Notes: generated by a model not told the origin, from the letters alone. Shown: positions 53,625 through 63,011, counted from the stretch's first letter. The stretch is DNA of 64,000 bases from Massilia brevitalea (GCF_030711405.1 NZ_JAULSI010000004.1:155868-219867); one strand, 5' to 3'. Numbers and translations are program-made.

Positions 53625-54334
53625 GGCGCACTCCGCAAGGTGGGAGCCAGGGCCGGCACCTGGCGCGCCAGTTCCTGCGCCATGATCTGGGCAAAGCGCT
53701 CGGCGCCGAGCGGGCCGACGTGGGTATAGTCGAAGTTGGCGCCCGTGCGCGCGAGCTTGTCGGCCTCCTTCGGCCCCATGGCCTGGACCGCGGCCAGCGA
53801 CAGCGCATTCAGGTCGACCAGCGGCGTGTGCGTGGCCCCGGCGATGCTGCGCACCGTGCCGGCCCAGGGCGCCAGGTCGTTGTGCACGTAGCCGGCCTTG
53901 AAGCTGCGCCGGGTCAGCGGCGTGACCAGCACCGGCGTGCCGCCGAGCGCGCGCGCCTCGCTCACGTAGCGCGTCATGTTGGCCGGGAATTCGGTGGCGA
54001 AGTCGGTCGAGCGGCCCGGCTTGCCCGGCTGGTCATTGTGGCCGAACTGGATCAGTACATAGGTGGTGCGAAAGCCGGCGCCGTCGCGCAGCAGGGCTTG
54101 CACTTCGTCCCAGCGGCCCTCGGCGCGGAAGCTGCCCGAGCTGCGTCCGCCACGCGCCATGTTGACGCAGGCCGTCTCCGGCGTGAAGCGCGCGCACAGG
54201 GCGTCGCCATAGCCGGTGGTGCTGGCCATGGTGGAGTCGCCGACCAGAATCACGCGGTCGGGCAGGGCGGCTGCATGGCTGGCGCCGGCGGCTGCCGCGA
54301 AGACAAAGGGTGCGAAGCGGGCGAAACGTGACAT
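53621..54334 (-). CDS. Rhamnogalacturonan/pectin acetylesterase, SGNH hydrolase (CE12-like)
   Basis: A 237-aa exported protein (signal ending GASHAAAL). The SGNH blocks are VILVGDSTMAS (nucleophile Ser), NMARGGRSSGSF (Gly), VLIQFGHNDQPGK (Asn) and FDYTHVGPLGAERF (Asp-x-x-His). The GRSS and GHND signatures are those of rhamnogalacturonan acetylesterase. It removes acetyl groups from pectin so lyases can act. It is the first gene of the leftward pair with the PL1-CE8 fusion, overlapping by four bases, and has regulon operators upstream. Confidence 0.92.
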   Translation of the reverse strand: MSRFARFAPFVFAAAAGASHAAALPDRVILVGDSTMASTTGYGDALCARFTPETACVNMARGGRSSGSFRAEGRWDEVQALLRDGAGFRTTYVLIQFGHNDQPGKPGRSTDFATEFPANMTRYVSEARALGGTPVLVTPLTRRSFKAGYVHNDLAPWAGTVRSIAGATHTPLVDLNALSLAAVQAMGPKEADKLARTGANFDYTHVGPLGAERFAQIMAQELARQVPALAPTLRSAP

Positions 54335-54367
54335 CGGCAGACTCCTGAAGTTTGCACGATTCTATTT

Positions 54368-54399
54368 TGGCCTGACCAATTTATCAAGCGGTCAGGCCG
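54368..54399. promoter_or_regulatory. Two TGGTCNGRCCA-type operators before the acetylesterase gene
   Basis: TGGCCTGACCA at 54368-54378 is the reverse complement of the sites at 32885 and 32904. A weaker CGGTCAGGCCG follows at 54389-54399. They lie in the divergent gap with the second GntR gene. Confidence 0.72.
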
Positions 54400-54438
54400 C
54401 GAGCGATCGCGCAGCGTCGGCCTTGCCGCGCAATCAAG

Positions 54439-54479
54439 ACATCTTGTCATAAGATGTCAGACGACTTGTCATGCGATAT
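54439..54479. promoter_or_regulatory. Tandem CTTGTCAT operator-like sites before the second GntR gene
   Basis: ACATCTTGTCATAAGATGT (54439-54457) is a perfect 7-5-7 inverted repeat. A related copy, ACGACTTGTCATGCGATAT, begins 22 bp later (54461). Both share CTTGTCAT. They differ from the TGGTC motif and are probably bound by the GntR protein encoded just downstream. Confidence 0.65.
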
Positions 54480-54511
54480 AATCAGCGGACCTATTTATCT
54501 ACCTCCATCTC

Positions 54512-55240
54512 ATGATTCCTGCCCAGCGCAAGCCCCGCAACCTCGCCCAGGGCGTGGTCGAACACATCGGCAGCAGCATCCGCCAGGGCCTGCTCAAGCC
54601 GGGCGAAAAGCTGCCGACCGAGTCTTCGCTGATGTCGCATCACGGCGTCAGCCGCACCGTGGTGCGCGAGGCGATCTCGCATCTGCAGGCATCGGGCCTG
54701 GTGCAGACGAAGCACGGTATCGGCACCTTCGTGCTCGAGCCGCCGCAGGCCGGGCTGGGCTTCGACGCCGAGCGCATCCTGACCCTGCGCGACGTGCTCG
54801 CCATCCTCGAACTGCGCATCGCGGTGGAGAGCGAAACCGCCGGCCTGGCCGCCGTGCGCCGCAGCGACGAGCAGGTAGGGGAGCTGGGCGCGGCGCTGGC
54901 CGAGATGCAGGATGCGATGGCGGTCGGCCGCTCGGCGGTGGAGGCCGACAAGCGCTTCCACCTGCTGATTGCGCAGAGCACCGGCAACCGCTATTTCGTC
55001 GATATCCTGGGCCAGCTGGGCAATACCATCATCCCGCGTGCGCGCCTGAATACGGCCGAGCTGGAGCAGGACAAGCCGGCCGATTTCCTCGAGCGCGTCA
55101 GCCGCGAGCACGACGATATCTACCGCGCCATCGAACGGCGCGACCCGGAAGCGGCACGCGCCGCGATGCGCACCCATTTGTCGAACAGCCGTGAACGGCT
55201 GGTACAGGCACAGCGCCGCCTGGAATCACAAATCAATTAA
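54512..55240 (+). CDS. GntR-family regulator with FCD domain (second), upstream of kdgD operon
   Basis: A 242-aa protein. The helix-turn-helix is LPTESSLMSHHGVSRTVVRE, followed by SGLVQTKHGIGTFV. FCD ligand positions include the Asp/His in EADKRFHLLIAQSTGNRYFV and the His in SREHDDIYRAI. It faces the aldarate-degradation operon and resembles regulators of glucarate/galactarate genes. Palindromes before its own gene and before kdgD (55277-55296) are candidate binding sites. No clear ribosome site was seen before the ATG. Confidence 0.9.
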   Translation: MIPAQRKPRNLAQGVVEHIGSSIRQGLLKPGEKLPTESSLMSHHGVSRTVVREAISHLQASGLVQTKHGIGTFVLEPPQAGLGFDAERILTLRDVLAILELRIAVESETAGLAAVRRSDEQVGELGAALAEMQDAMAVGRSAVEADKRFHLLIAQSTGNRYFVDILGQLGNTIIPRARLNTAELEQDKPADFLERVSREHDDIYRAIERRDPEAARAAMRTHLSNSRERLVQAQRRLESQIN

Positions 55241-55276
55241 AAAATCGAAACTTTTGCTTGCGAGGCCATCCTTTCA

Positions 55277-55296
55277 GTTGTACGATGACTTACAAC
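55277..55296. promoter_or_regulatory. Inverted repeat GTTGTA-N8-TACAAC before kdgD
   Basis: A perfect 6-bp dyad with an eight-base spacer (CGATGACT) lies 67 bases upstream of the kdgD ATG. Read in reverse its centre contains GTCAT, as in the sites at 54439-54479. It is a candidate operator for the adjacent GntR regulator. Confidence 0.6.
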
Positions 55297-55362
55297 CTGA
55301 CGCGGTAGGCGTTTCTACTTATGCCCCTACCTGTCATTTATAACCAGTCCTGGAGACCCGCA

Positions 55363-56280
55363 ATGCACCCACTCGAATTACAGAAAGTCTTGTCGCACGG
55401 CCTGCTGTCCTTCCCGATCACCGACTTCGACGCCAACGGCGATTTCAACGCGGCCGGCTACGCCAAGCGCCTCGAGTGGCTGGCCCCTTACGGCGCCACC
55501 GCGCTGTTCGCCGCCGGCGGCACCGGCGAATACTTCTCGCTGGCCGGCGAAGAGTACGGCCAGATCGTCAAGACCGCGGTCGACACCTGCGCCAACACGA
55601 ACGTGGCCATCCTGGCCGGCGTCGGCGGCCCGACCCGCCAGGCCATCGCCCATGCACAGGAAGCCGAACGCCAGGGCGCGCAAGGCCTGCTGCTGCTGCC
55701 GCACTACCTGACCGAAGCCAGCCAGGACGGCCTGGTCGCCCACGTGGAAGCGGTGTGCCGCTCGGTGGACATCGGCGTGGTGGTCTACAACCGCGCCCAG
55801 TGCCGCCTGAGCCCCGACTCGCTGGCCAAGCTGGCCGAGCGCAACCCGAACCTGATCGGCTTCAAGGACGGCATCGGCGACATCGAACTGATGGTCGCGA
55901 TCTGGCGCCGCATGGGCGACCGCTTCAGCTACCTGGGCGGCCTGCCGACCGCGGAAGTGTATGCCGGCGCCTATAAGGCCCTGGGTACCCCGGTGTACTC
56001 GTCGGCCGTGTTCAACTTCGTGCCGCAACTGGCGATGGACTTCTACCACGCCACCGCCGCCGGCGACACCGCCACCACCAACCGCCTGCTCGACGAATTC
56101 TTCCTGCCTTACCTGGAGATCCGCAACCGCAAGGCCGGCTACGCCGTCAGCATCATCAAGGCCGGCGCACGCCTGGTCGGCCATGGCGCCGGCCCGGTGC
56201 GTGCTCCGCTGACCGACCTGACCGCGGCGGAAGACGAGATGCTGCTGGCCCTGATCAACAAGCAGCAAAAGACCCTGTAA
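55363..56280 (+). CDS. kdgD: 5-dehydro-4-deoxyglucarate dehydratase
   Basis: A 305-aa DHDPS/NAL-superfamily aldolase-type enzyme. The start [20 protein letters not shown] has GGAG eight bases upstream, and an earlier ATG is rejected. Marks are [30 protein letters not shown], the Schiff-base lysine in [11 protein letters not shown] and [13 protein letters not shown]. It dehydrates and decarboxylates 5-keto-4-deoxyglucarate (from GarD) to 2-oxoglutarate semialdehyde. It is the first gene of the four-gene operon with dehydrogenase, transporter and lactonase. Confidence 0.93.
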   Translation: MHPLELQKVLSHGLLSFPITDFDANGDFNAAGYAKRLEWLAPYGATALFAAGGTGEYFSLAGEEYGQIVKTAVDTCANTNVAILAGVGGPTRQAIAHAQEAERQGAQGLLLLPHYLTEASQDGLVAHVEAVCRSVDIGVVVYNRAQCRLSPDSLAKLAERNPNLIGFKDGIGDIELMVAIWRRMGDRFSYLGGLPTAEVYAGAYKALGTPVYSSAVFNFVPQLAMDFYHATAAGDTATTNRLLDEFFLPYLEIRNRKAGYAVSIIKAGARLVGHGAGPVRAPLTDLTAAEDEMLLALINKQQKTL

Positions 56281-56283
56281 GCC

Positions 56284-57861
56284 ATGGCGATCACTGGCGA
56301 CATGATCATTGGCCGCGCGCTGGTGCGCGGCAGCGGCGGCGAGCAGCTGGCCTACAACCCGGCCACGCGCGCCGAGTTCGCACCCGGCTTCGGCCAGGCC
56401 ACTGGCGAAGACGTGGAGCGCGCCTGCCAACTGGCCGCCGCAGCCTTCGACCCTTACCGCAACCTGCCGTTGGAGCAGCGCGCGCGCTTCCTGGAAGCGG
56501 TGGCGGAGCAGATCCTGGCCATCGGCCCGGAGCTGATCGAACGCGCCGGCCTGGAAACCGGCCTGCCTGCCGCGCGCCTGGAGGGCGAGCGCATGCGCAC
56601 CGTGAACCAGCTGCGCCTGTTCGCCAAAGTCGTCCGCGACGGCCACTTCCTCGGCGCGACGATCGACAGCGCGCTGCCGGACCGCGCTCCGCCGCGCCCG
56701 AGCCTGCGCCTGGCGAAGATCGGCCTCGGCCCGGTCGCCGTCTTCGGCGCGAGTAACTTCCCGCTGGCGTTCTCGGTGGCGGGCGGCGATACCGCATCGG
56801 CACTGGCTGCAGGCTGCCCGGTGGTGGTGAAGGCGCACGGCGCCCACCTCGGCACCTCGGAACTGGTCGGCCGCGCCGTGCAGCGCGCCGCGCTCGACAC
56901 CGGCATGCCGGAAGGCGTGTTCTCGATGCTGTTCGGCGATGGCCGCACCATCGGCCAGCAACTGGTGGCGCACCCGGCGATCAAGGCGGTCGGCTTCACC
57001 GGCTCGCGCGCCGGCGGCACCGCGCTGATGCGCACCGCTGCGGCGCGTGCGGAACCGATCCCGGTGTATGCCGAGATGAGCAGCGTGAACCCGGTGTTCC
57101 TGCTGCCCGCCGCGCTGGAAAACACCGCCGGCCTGGCCCAGGGCTTCGTCGATTCGCTGACACTGGGCGTCGGTCAGTTCTGCACCAACCCCGGCCTGGT
57201 ATTCGCGGTCGACGGCCCGGCGCTGGACGCCTTCATGGCGTCCGCCAGGGAAGCATTGGCAGGCAAGGGCGCCGGCACCATGCTCACCGCCGGCATCCAC
57301 GACGCCTATGGCAGCGGCACCGCGCGCCTGACGGGTAGCGCCGGCCTGCGCCTGGTGGCGCAAGGTTCCACGGAAGGCATCGGCTGCGCGGCCCAGGCGG
57401 CGCTGTACGAATGCGTGGCCGGCGACTTCCTGGCCAATCCGGAGCTGCAGGACGAGGTCTTCGGCCCTTGCGCGCTGGTGGTGCGCTTCGACAGCAACGA
57501 GCAGATGCTGGCGGCGGCCGAACAGCTGCATGGCCAGCTAACGGCCACCGTGCACGTGCAGGAAGCCGACTATCCGCTGGCCGCGCAGCTGCTGCCGATC
57601 CTGGAGCGCAAGGCGGGGCGCGTGCTGTTCAACGGCTTCCCGACCGGCGTCGAGGTGTCGCATGCGATGGTGCATGGCGGCCCGTTCCCGGCCACCAGCG
57701 ACAGCCGCACGACCTCGGTCGGCGCCACCGCCATCGACCGTTTCCTGCGCCCGGTGTGCTACCAGAACCTGCCCGACGCCTTGCTGCCGCAGGCGCTGCG
57801 CGACGACAATCCGCTGCGTCTGGCGCGTGTGCACGATGGAGAGCTGAAAACCGCGAATTGA
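56284..57861 (+). CDS. 2-oxoglutarate-semialdehyde (2,5-dioxovalerate) dehydrogenase
   Basis: A 525-aa aldehyde dehydrogenase of the longer KGSADH-III type. Marks are [29 protein letters not shown], the general-base Glu in [14 protein letters not shown], the catalytic Cys in [14 protein letters not shown] and [19 protein letters not shown]. It oxidises the KdgD product to 2-oxoglutarate, which enters the TCA cycle. It starts three bases after kdgD. A short stem-loop follows the gene before the transporter. Confidence 0.92.
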   Translation: MAITGDMIIGRALVRGSGGEQLAYNPATRAEFAPGFGQATGEDVERACQLAAAAFDPYRNLPLEQRARFLEAVAEQILAIGPELIERAGLETGLPAARLEGERMRTVNQLRLFAKVVRDGHFLGATIDSALPDRAPPRPSLRLAKIGLGPVAVFGASNFPLAFSVAGGDTASALAAGCPVVVKAHGAHLGTSELVGRAVQRAALDTGMPEGVFSMLFGDGRTIGQQLVAHPAIKAVGFTGSRAGGTALMRTAAARAEPIPVYAEMSSVNPVFLLPAALENTAGLAQGFVDSLTLGVGQFCTNPGLVFAVDGPALDAFMASAREALAGKGAGTMLTAGIHDAYGSGTARLTGSAGLRLVAQGSTEGIGCAAQAALYECVAGDFLANPELQDEVFGPCALVVRFDSNEQMLAAAEQLHGQLTATVHVQEADYPLAAQLLPILERKAGRVLFNGFPTGVEVSHAMVHGGPFPATSDSRTTSVGATAIDRFLRPVCYQNLPDALLPQALRDDNPLRLARVHDGELKTAN

Positions 57862-57883
57862 TAGTGTAAGTCGATTGCTGCAC

Positions 57884-57905
57884 CAGCCGGAGGAGACGCC
57901 GGCTG
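57884..57905 (+). promoter_or_regulatory. Stem-loop between dehydrogenase and transporter genes
   Basis: CAGCCGG (57884-57890) and CCGGCTG (57899-57905) form a 7-bp stem in the 67-base gap. Without a T-run it is more likely to adjust the relative amounts of the two messages than to terminate. Confidence 0.55.
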
Positions 57906-57928
57906 TCTCACTTGAAAAGAACTGATCC

Positions 57929-59326
57929 ATGAATCAGCAAGTCATGAGCTTCACACCGGAGCGTACAACGGTGGTGGGCAGGTATCGCTGGACGATCTGC
58001 GCGCTGCTGTTCTTCGCCACCACCATCAACTATCTCGACCGCCAGGTCCTGAGCCTGCTCGCGCCGGTGCTGACCAGGGAATTCGGCTGGACGAATACCG
58101 ACTACGCGAACATCACCGCGACCTTCCAGTTCGTGTACGCGATATCGATGCTGTTCGCCGGCCGCGTGATCGACCGCATGGGCACCAAGCGCGCCTATGT
58201 ATTGGCGATCATCGTCTGGTCGCTGGGCGCCATCGGCCATGCCTACGCCATCGGCGTCGGCACCGCCGTCAACAGCCTGCTGACCACCCTCGGCCTGGCC
58301 GCCGTGCCGGTCTCGGTCGTCGGCTTCATGGTCGGGCGCGCGGTGCTGGCGCTGGGCGAGGCCGGCAACTTCCCGGCCGCGATCAAGGCCACCGCCGAAT
58401 ATTTTCCGAAGCGCGAGCGCTCGTTTGCCACCGGTATCTTCAACTCCGGCGCCAACGTCGGCGCCGTGCTGGCGCCGCTGTCGGTGCCGCTGATCGCGGA
58501 ATACTGGGGCTGGCAAGCCGCCTTCATCGCCGTCGGTGCGATCGGCTTCATCTGGATGGGCCTGTGGATCTGGCTGTACGATACGCCGGAACGCCAGCGC
58601 CGCCTGGGTGCGGGCGAACTCGCCTACATCAACAGCGATACGCCTGTTGTTCCCGCCGCCGCGCCATCGGCCGACGCCCCGAAGGCCTCCTGGTTCAAGC
58701 TGCTCGGCTACCGCCAGACCTGGGCCTTCGCCTTCGGCAAGTTCATGACCGATGGCGTGTGGTGGTTCTTCCTGTTCTGGCTGCCCAAGTACATGTCGGC
58801 CCAGTACGGGTTGTCGGGGCCGGACATGGTCGTGCCGCTCGCGGTCCTGTACAGCATGACCATGATCGGCAGCGTCGGCGGCGGCTGGCTGCCGACCTGG
58901 TTCCTCAACCGCGGCTACAACATCTACCAGGGCCGCATGCGCGCCATGCTCCTGATCGCCCTGTTCCCGCTGGTGGTGCTGGCCGCGCAGCCGCTCGGCT
59001 ATCTCGGCTACTGGGTGCCGGTGATCCTGATCGGCATCGGCGCGTCGGCGCACCAGGCCTGGTCGGCCAACCTGTTCACCACCGTTTCCGATATGTTCCC
59101 GAAACACAGCGTCGGCTCGGTGGTCGGCATCGGCGGCATGGCCGGCGGCCTGGGCGGCGTGCTGCTCACCAAGCTCGGTGGCGGCCTATTCGACCATTAC
59201 GGCGCGCTGGGCCAGCTGCAGACCGGTTATATGATCATGTTCTCGATCTGCGCGCTGGCCTACCTGGTGGCCTGGTGCGTGATGAAGGCGCTGGTGCCGG
59301 CGCACCGCGAGATCACCGACCTGTAA
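57929..59326 (+). CDS. MFS transporter, hexuronate (ExuT)/anion-cation symporter type
   Basis: A 465-aa protein with about twelve membrane segments. The first loop has TTINYLDRQVLSLLAPVLTR, a hallmark of the ACS/ExuT branch, followed by GRVIDRMGTKRAYVLAIIVW and ALGEAGNFPAAIKATAEYFP. The position between aldarate catabolic enzymes and a lactonase supports galacturonate, glucuronate or aldarate import by proton symport. It is longer than ExuT because of an extended loop near 225-260 and the C-terminus. The substrate remains inference. Confidence 0.9.
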   Translation: MNQQVMSFTPERTTVVGRYRWTICALLFFATTINYLDRQVLSLLAPVLTREFGWTNTDYANITATFQFVYAISMLFAGRVIDRMGTKRAYVLAIIVWSLGAIGHAYAIGVGTAVNSLLTTLGLAAVPVSVVGFMVGRAVLALGEAGNFPAAIKATAEYFPKRERSFATGIFNSGANVGAVLAPLSVPLIAEYWGWQAAFIAVGAIGFIWMGLWIWLYDTPERQRRLGAGELAYINSDTPVVPAAAPSADAPKASWFKLLGYRQTWAFAFGKFMTDGVWWFFLFWLPKYMSAQYGLSGPDMVVPLAVLYSMTMIGSVGGGWLPTWFLNRGYNIYQGRMRAMLLIALFPLVVLAAQPLGYLGYWVPVILIGIGASAHQAWSANLFTTVSDMFPKHSVGSVVGIGGMAGGLGGVLLTKLGGGLFDHYGALGQLQTGYMIMFSICALAYLVAWCVMKALVPAHREITDL

Positions 59327-59334
59327 GGAGCAGC

Positions 59335-60213
59335 ATGGACATCGAACGCATCCCCGGCGTGCACTGCGCCACCGGCGAAAGCCCGCTGTGGCACGCCGGG
59401 GAAGAAGCCTGGTACTGGGTCGACATCCCGGCGCGGCGCATCTGGCGCATGGACCACGCCGGCGGCACGCTGCGCAGCTGGCTGGCGCCGGAAATGGTGG
59501 CCTGTATCGCGGCGGCCGAGGGCGGCGGGCTGGTGGCCGGCATGCAGACCGGGATCTTCCGCCTGCAGCTGGGCGAAGACGGCCTGGCGCAGGCGAGCCG
59601 GCTGGCTGCGCTTCCCGAGGCCGAACTGGGCGAGGGCATGCGCTTCAACGATGGCCGCTGCGACCGCCAGGGGCGCTTCTGGAGCGGCACCATGTTCATG
59701 GACATGGGCGCCGCGCGCGAAGTGGGTGGCTTGTACAGCTACGGCGGCGCGGACGGGCTGCGCGGGCCGTTCGTGTCGCAGATGCTGACCCAGAACGGGC
59801 TGGCCTGGTCGCCAGACGGGCGCACGATGTACCTGTCGGATTCGCATCCGCTCAGGCGCACCGTGTGGGCCTTCGACTACGACATCGACAGCGGCACGCC
59901 CCACGGCCAGCGCGTCTTCCTTGACCTGAGCGGCCAGAAGGGACGGCCCGACGGCGCGGCGGTCGACGCCGACGGCTGCTACTGGAGCTGCGCCAACGAC
60001 GGCGGTGTGGTTCAGCGCTTCACGCCGGACGGCCGGCTGGACCGCGAGATCGCGCTGCCGATGGCCAAGCCCTCGATGTGCGCCTTCGGCGGTCCGCTGC
60101 TGGACACTCTGCTGGTGACTTCGATCGACCCGGGCACGGGCGGCGAGGCCGGGAGCGTGGTACTGTTGCGTCCTGGCGTAAAGGGCGTGGCGGAGACGCC
60201 GTTTGCCGGCTGA
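59335..60213 (+). CDS. SMP-30/gluconolactonase-family lactonase
   Basis: A 292-aa protein; AAGGAG lies four bases before the ATG and eight bases after the transporter stop. The six-bladed propeller shows ATGESPLWHAGEEAWYWVDI (metal Glu), MRFNDGRCDRQGRFWSGTM (Asn and Asp ligands), TQNGLAWSPDGRTMYLSDS and GRPDGAAVDADGCYWSC. SMP-30 proteins hydrolyse sugar lactones. Here it most likely opens the galactaro-lactone from uronate dehydrogenase. It is the last gene of its operon, with a terminator following. Confidence 0.9.
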   Translation: MDIERIPGVHCATGESPLWHAGEEAWYWVDIPARRIWRMDHAGGTLRSWLAPEMVACIAAAEGGGLVAGMQTGIFRLQLGEDGLAQASRLAALPEAELGEGMRFNDGRCDRQGRFWSGTMFMDMGAAREVGGLYSYGGADGLRGPFVSQMLTQNGLAWSPDGRTMYLSDSHPLRRTVWAFDYDIDSGTPHGQRVFLDLSGQKGRPDGAAVDADGCYWSCANDGGVVQRFTPDGRLDREIALPMAKPSMCAFGGPLLDTLLVTSIDPGTGGEAGSVVLLRPGVKGVAETPFAG

Positions 60214-60234
60214 CGGCGGCAGCATCGATTCGAC

Positions 60235-60258
60235 AAGCCCGCTACGGCGGGCTTTTTT
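60235..60258 (+). terminator. Rho-independent terminator after the lactonase gene
   Basis: Stem AGCCCGC / GCGGGCT with a four-base TACG loop is followed by six T residues, 22 bases past the stop codon. It ends the kdgD operon. Confidence 0.92.
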
Positions 60259-60308
60259 CATGCGCATGCGTTTTGTAATTTAACGATCGGTAAAGCGGGG
60301 ATCACACG

Positions 60309-61625
60309 ATGACGGCAACGAACATGACGGTAGAGCAGGGCATTCGGACTGCCGGTGTCGGCAAGTTCCAGTACCGGCTGTTCGTGATCTTCGGCCTGGT
60401 CTGGATGGCCGACGCCATGCAGGTGCTGTCGATCGGCTTCAGCGCGCCGTCGATCGCCAAGACCTTCGGCATCGCCATGCCCCAGGCGCTGGAAACGGGC
60501 ACGGTCTTTTTCGTCGGGATGCTGATCGGCGCCTTTGCCTTCGGGCGCCTGGCGGACCGCATCGGGCGCCGGCCGGTACTGCTGGCCGCCGTGGTGCTGG
60601 ACGCCTGCTTCGGCGTGGCATCGGCCTTTGCGCCGGACTTCACCTGGCTGCTGGTGCTGCGCTTCTTTACCGGCATCGGCGTCGGCGGCACGCTGCCAGT
60701 CGACTACACGATGATGGCCGAGTTCCTGCCCAGCGACCGCCGCGGGTGCTGGCTGGTACTGCTCGAATCCTTCTGGGCGGTCGGCACGATCTTGCTGGCG
60801 GTCCTGGCCCTGGTGGCGGTGCGCTGGGGCGACGATGCCTGGCGCGTGATCTTTTTCGTGACCGGCTTGCCGGCGCTGGTGGGCGTGGTGCTGCGCCTGT
60901 CGGTGCCCGAGTCGCCCATGTACCTGAACCGCAGCGGCATGGGCGAACAGGCGCGCGCGGTGCTGCAGCGGGTGGCCAAGGTGAACGGGCGCCAGGTGAC
61001 GATCCCGCCGCTGCACGCGGAAACCCCGGTCAAGCATTCGATGGCGGCGCTGTTCTCGTCGCAGCTGCGGCGCCGCAGCGTGTCCTTGTTCCTGGCGTGG
61101 ATGCTGATTTCGATTGCCTACTACGGCGTGTTCGTCTACCTGCCGGTGCGGCTCAGCGCAGAGGGCTTCGGCTTTATGCGCGGCCAGGAGTTCCTGATCC
61201 TGCTGGCGCTGGTGCAGCTGCCCGGCTTCGCGCTGTCGGCCTACGGCGTCGAGCGCTGGGGGCGCAAGCCGACGCTGGTCGGCTTCCTGGTGCTGAGCGC
61301 GATCGGCTGCATGTTCTACAGCTTCGGCAGCGCCACGGCCGTGGTGGTGGGCTCAACCCTCCTGATGAGTTTCGCGCTGCTCGGCACCTGGGGCGCGCTG
61401 TATGCCTTTACGCCCGAGGTGTATCCGACCGATTTGCGCGCGAGCGGCATGGGCCTGGCCGGCGCCGTGGCGCGCTTCGGCGGGCTGTTTGCGCCGGCGA
61501 TCGTGGCCCCGGTGATGGCGACCCACTTCACGCTGGCGCTGGCGATGCTGGCCGGCTTCCTGGCGATTGGCGCCATCGCCATCCTGTGCGTAGACGTCGA
61601 GTCGCGCAACCTGGTCCTGGAATAA
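60309..61625 (+). CDS. MFS transporter, sugar-porter/NiaP-SV2-like type
   Basis: A 438-aa protein with about twelve segments. The conserved loop GRLADRIGRRPVLLAAVVLD lies after segment 2, then FTGIGVGGTLPVDYTMMAEF, a cytoplasmic middle loop, and GVERWGRKPTLVGFLV in the second half, with TPEVYPTDLRASGMG near the end. That combination is common in niacin/aromatic-acid/sugar transporters. It stands alone after the terminator of the kdgD operon and converges on a hydrolase gene 10 bases away. Substrate is unknown; aldarate-related cargo is possible. Confidence 0.85.
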   Translation: MTATNMTVEQGIRTAGVGKFQYRLFVIFGLVWMADAMQVLSIGFSAPSIAKTFGIAMPQALETGTVFFVGMLIGAFAFGRLADRIGRRPVLLAAVVLDACFGVASAFAPDFTWLLVLRFFTGIGVGGTLPVDYTMMAEFLPSDRRGCWLVLLESFWAVGTILLAVLALVAVRWGDDAWRVIFFVTGLPALVGVVLRLSVPESPMYLNRSGMGEQARAVLQRVAKVNGRQVTIPPLHAETPVKHSMAALFSSQLRRRSVSLFLAWMLISIAYYGVFVYLPVRLSAEGFGFMRGQEFLILLALVQLPGFALSAYGVERWGRKPTLVGFLVLSAIGCMFYSFGSATAVVVGSTLLMSFALLGTWGALYAFTPEVYPTDLRASGMGLAGAVARFGGLFAPAIVAPVMATHFTLALAMLAGFLAIGAIAILCVDVESRNLVLE

Positions 61626-61634
61626 GGCGCTTGC

Positions 61635-63011
61635 TTATTCCAGCGACAGGCCGAGGCCCTCGATGGTTCCGCTCGCGCCCAAGGTCATCGAGACGATGAA
61701 GTTCTCGTCGCGGAAATTGAAGCGGTAGCGCAAGCGCTGGCCGCCGCTCTCGCTGCTGCGCGCCAGCAGTTCGACGCCGGCGAGCGGACCGGCATTCGCG
61801 ATTTCGTCGGCCACGATGCCGATCCACTGCGGCGTGAAGCGCTGGCGCTGCGTGTCGGACAAACCGTCCGGCATGCGGCGGGCGGCGAGTTGCTGGACGA
61901 CGGCGCGTACCCGTGCCGTCCCGGCAGGATCGGTATCGGCGATTGCCTGCGCACGCGTGACTGCCAGGGCGGGCACGTAGTGGGCCGCGATCATGTCGGC
62001 CAGCTTGCCCTGGCGCGCGTTGGCGGAGTTGGCCAGGACAATCACGGTCAGCCTGTCGTCGACGTAGCGATTGATGACGGTCTTGAAGCCTTGCCAGGCC
62101 CCGCCATGCAGGACGGTGCGGCGGCCATTCTGGGCGCCGACGTACCAGCCAAAGCCATACGGGCTGGTGCTGCCGTCAGCCAGGCGCGGCGGCGTGAAGC
62201 TGGCGGTGCGCAGGTCCTTGCCCAGGATTCGGTCGCCATCGAGCGCCTGGTCCCACAAGGCGAGGTCGCGGGCAGTCAGGTACAGCGCGCCGTCTGCAGT
62301 GCGGTTCAGGCTTGGCGACACCCAATCCTGGTTTTTCAGTTTGCCGTTCGCCCACTCATAGCCAGCCGCGCGATGCGGCACGATATCGGCCTCGCTGATC
62401 ACGCGCGCACCCATGCCGAGCGGCGCGAAGATGCGCTCGCGCACCTGGTCGCCCCAGAACGTGCCGCCCACCTTCGTGCAGATGAAGCCGAGCAGGTGGT
62501 AGCCCAGGTTGCTGTAGTCGAAGCGCTCGCCGGGAGCGGACAGCAGGGGCAGCGTCGCTTCGAGGGCGATCAGTTCGTCGTCGCTATAGTCCTTGCGCAG
62601 GTCGATCTTCTGGTAAGGGTCGCCGAGTCCCGCGGTATGGGTGAGGAGGTGGCGGATGGTGATGCCCGCCCAGGCGGGTGGCGTGCCGTCGAGATGGCGC
62701 GACACCGGGTCGTCCAGTCTCAGTTTGCCGTCTTGCGCTAGCAGCAGGACCAGGGCCGCGGTAAAGGTCTTGCCGACCGAGCCGGACTGGAAAACGGTCT
62801 GCGGCGTGACCGGTACGCCGTGTTCGACGTTCGCCAGGCCATATCCTTTTTCGCGCACGATCCTGCCGTCCTTGATGACGGCGACCGCCACGCCGGGCAG
62901 GTGACGGCGCGCCATCTCGCGCGTGATCGCATCGTCGAGCGGATCGGCCGCAGCCGCAGCCGGAAGGGCAAGCGCACCCGCCAGTGCGATAGGGAGAAAG
63001 CTAAAACGCAT
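61635..63011 (-). CDS. Exported serine hydrolase of the beta-lactamase (class C/PBP-like) family
   Basis: A 458-aa protein with signal peptide (ending AAAADPL). The active-site SxxK is in VFQSGSVGKTFTAAL, the second motif is YSNLGYHLLG, and HGGAWQGFKTV stands in place of KTG. Such proteins include esterases, D-aminopeptidases and beta-lactamase relatives. The extra C-terminal domain of about 100 residues (from ARRMPDGLSDTQ) is lipocalin/DUF3471-like. The natural substrate cannot be told. It ends next to the convergent MFS gene without a visible terminator. Confidence 0.88.
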   Translation of the reverse strand: MRFSFLPIALAGALALPAAAAADPLDDAITREMARRHLPGVAVAVIKDGRIVREKGYGLANVEHGVPVTPQTVFQSGSVGKTFTAALVLLLAQDGKLRLDDPVSRHLDGTPPAWAGITIRHLLTHTAGLGDPYQKIDLRKDYSDDELIALEATLPLLSAPGERFDYSNLGYHLLGFICTKVGGTFWGDQVRERIFAPLGMGARVISEADIVPHRAAGYEWANGKLKNQDWVSPSLNRTADGALYLTARDLALWDQALDGDRILGKDLRTASFTPPRLADGSTSPYGFGWYVGAQNGRRTVLHGGAWQGFKTVINRYVDDRLTVIVLANSANARQGKLADMIAAHYVPALAVTRAQAIADTDPAGTARVRAVVQQLAARRMPDGLSDTQRQRFTPQWIGIVADEIANAGPLAGVELLARSSESGGQRLRYRFNFRDENFIVSMTLGASGTIEGLGLSLE

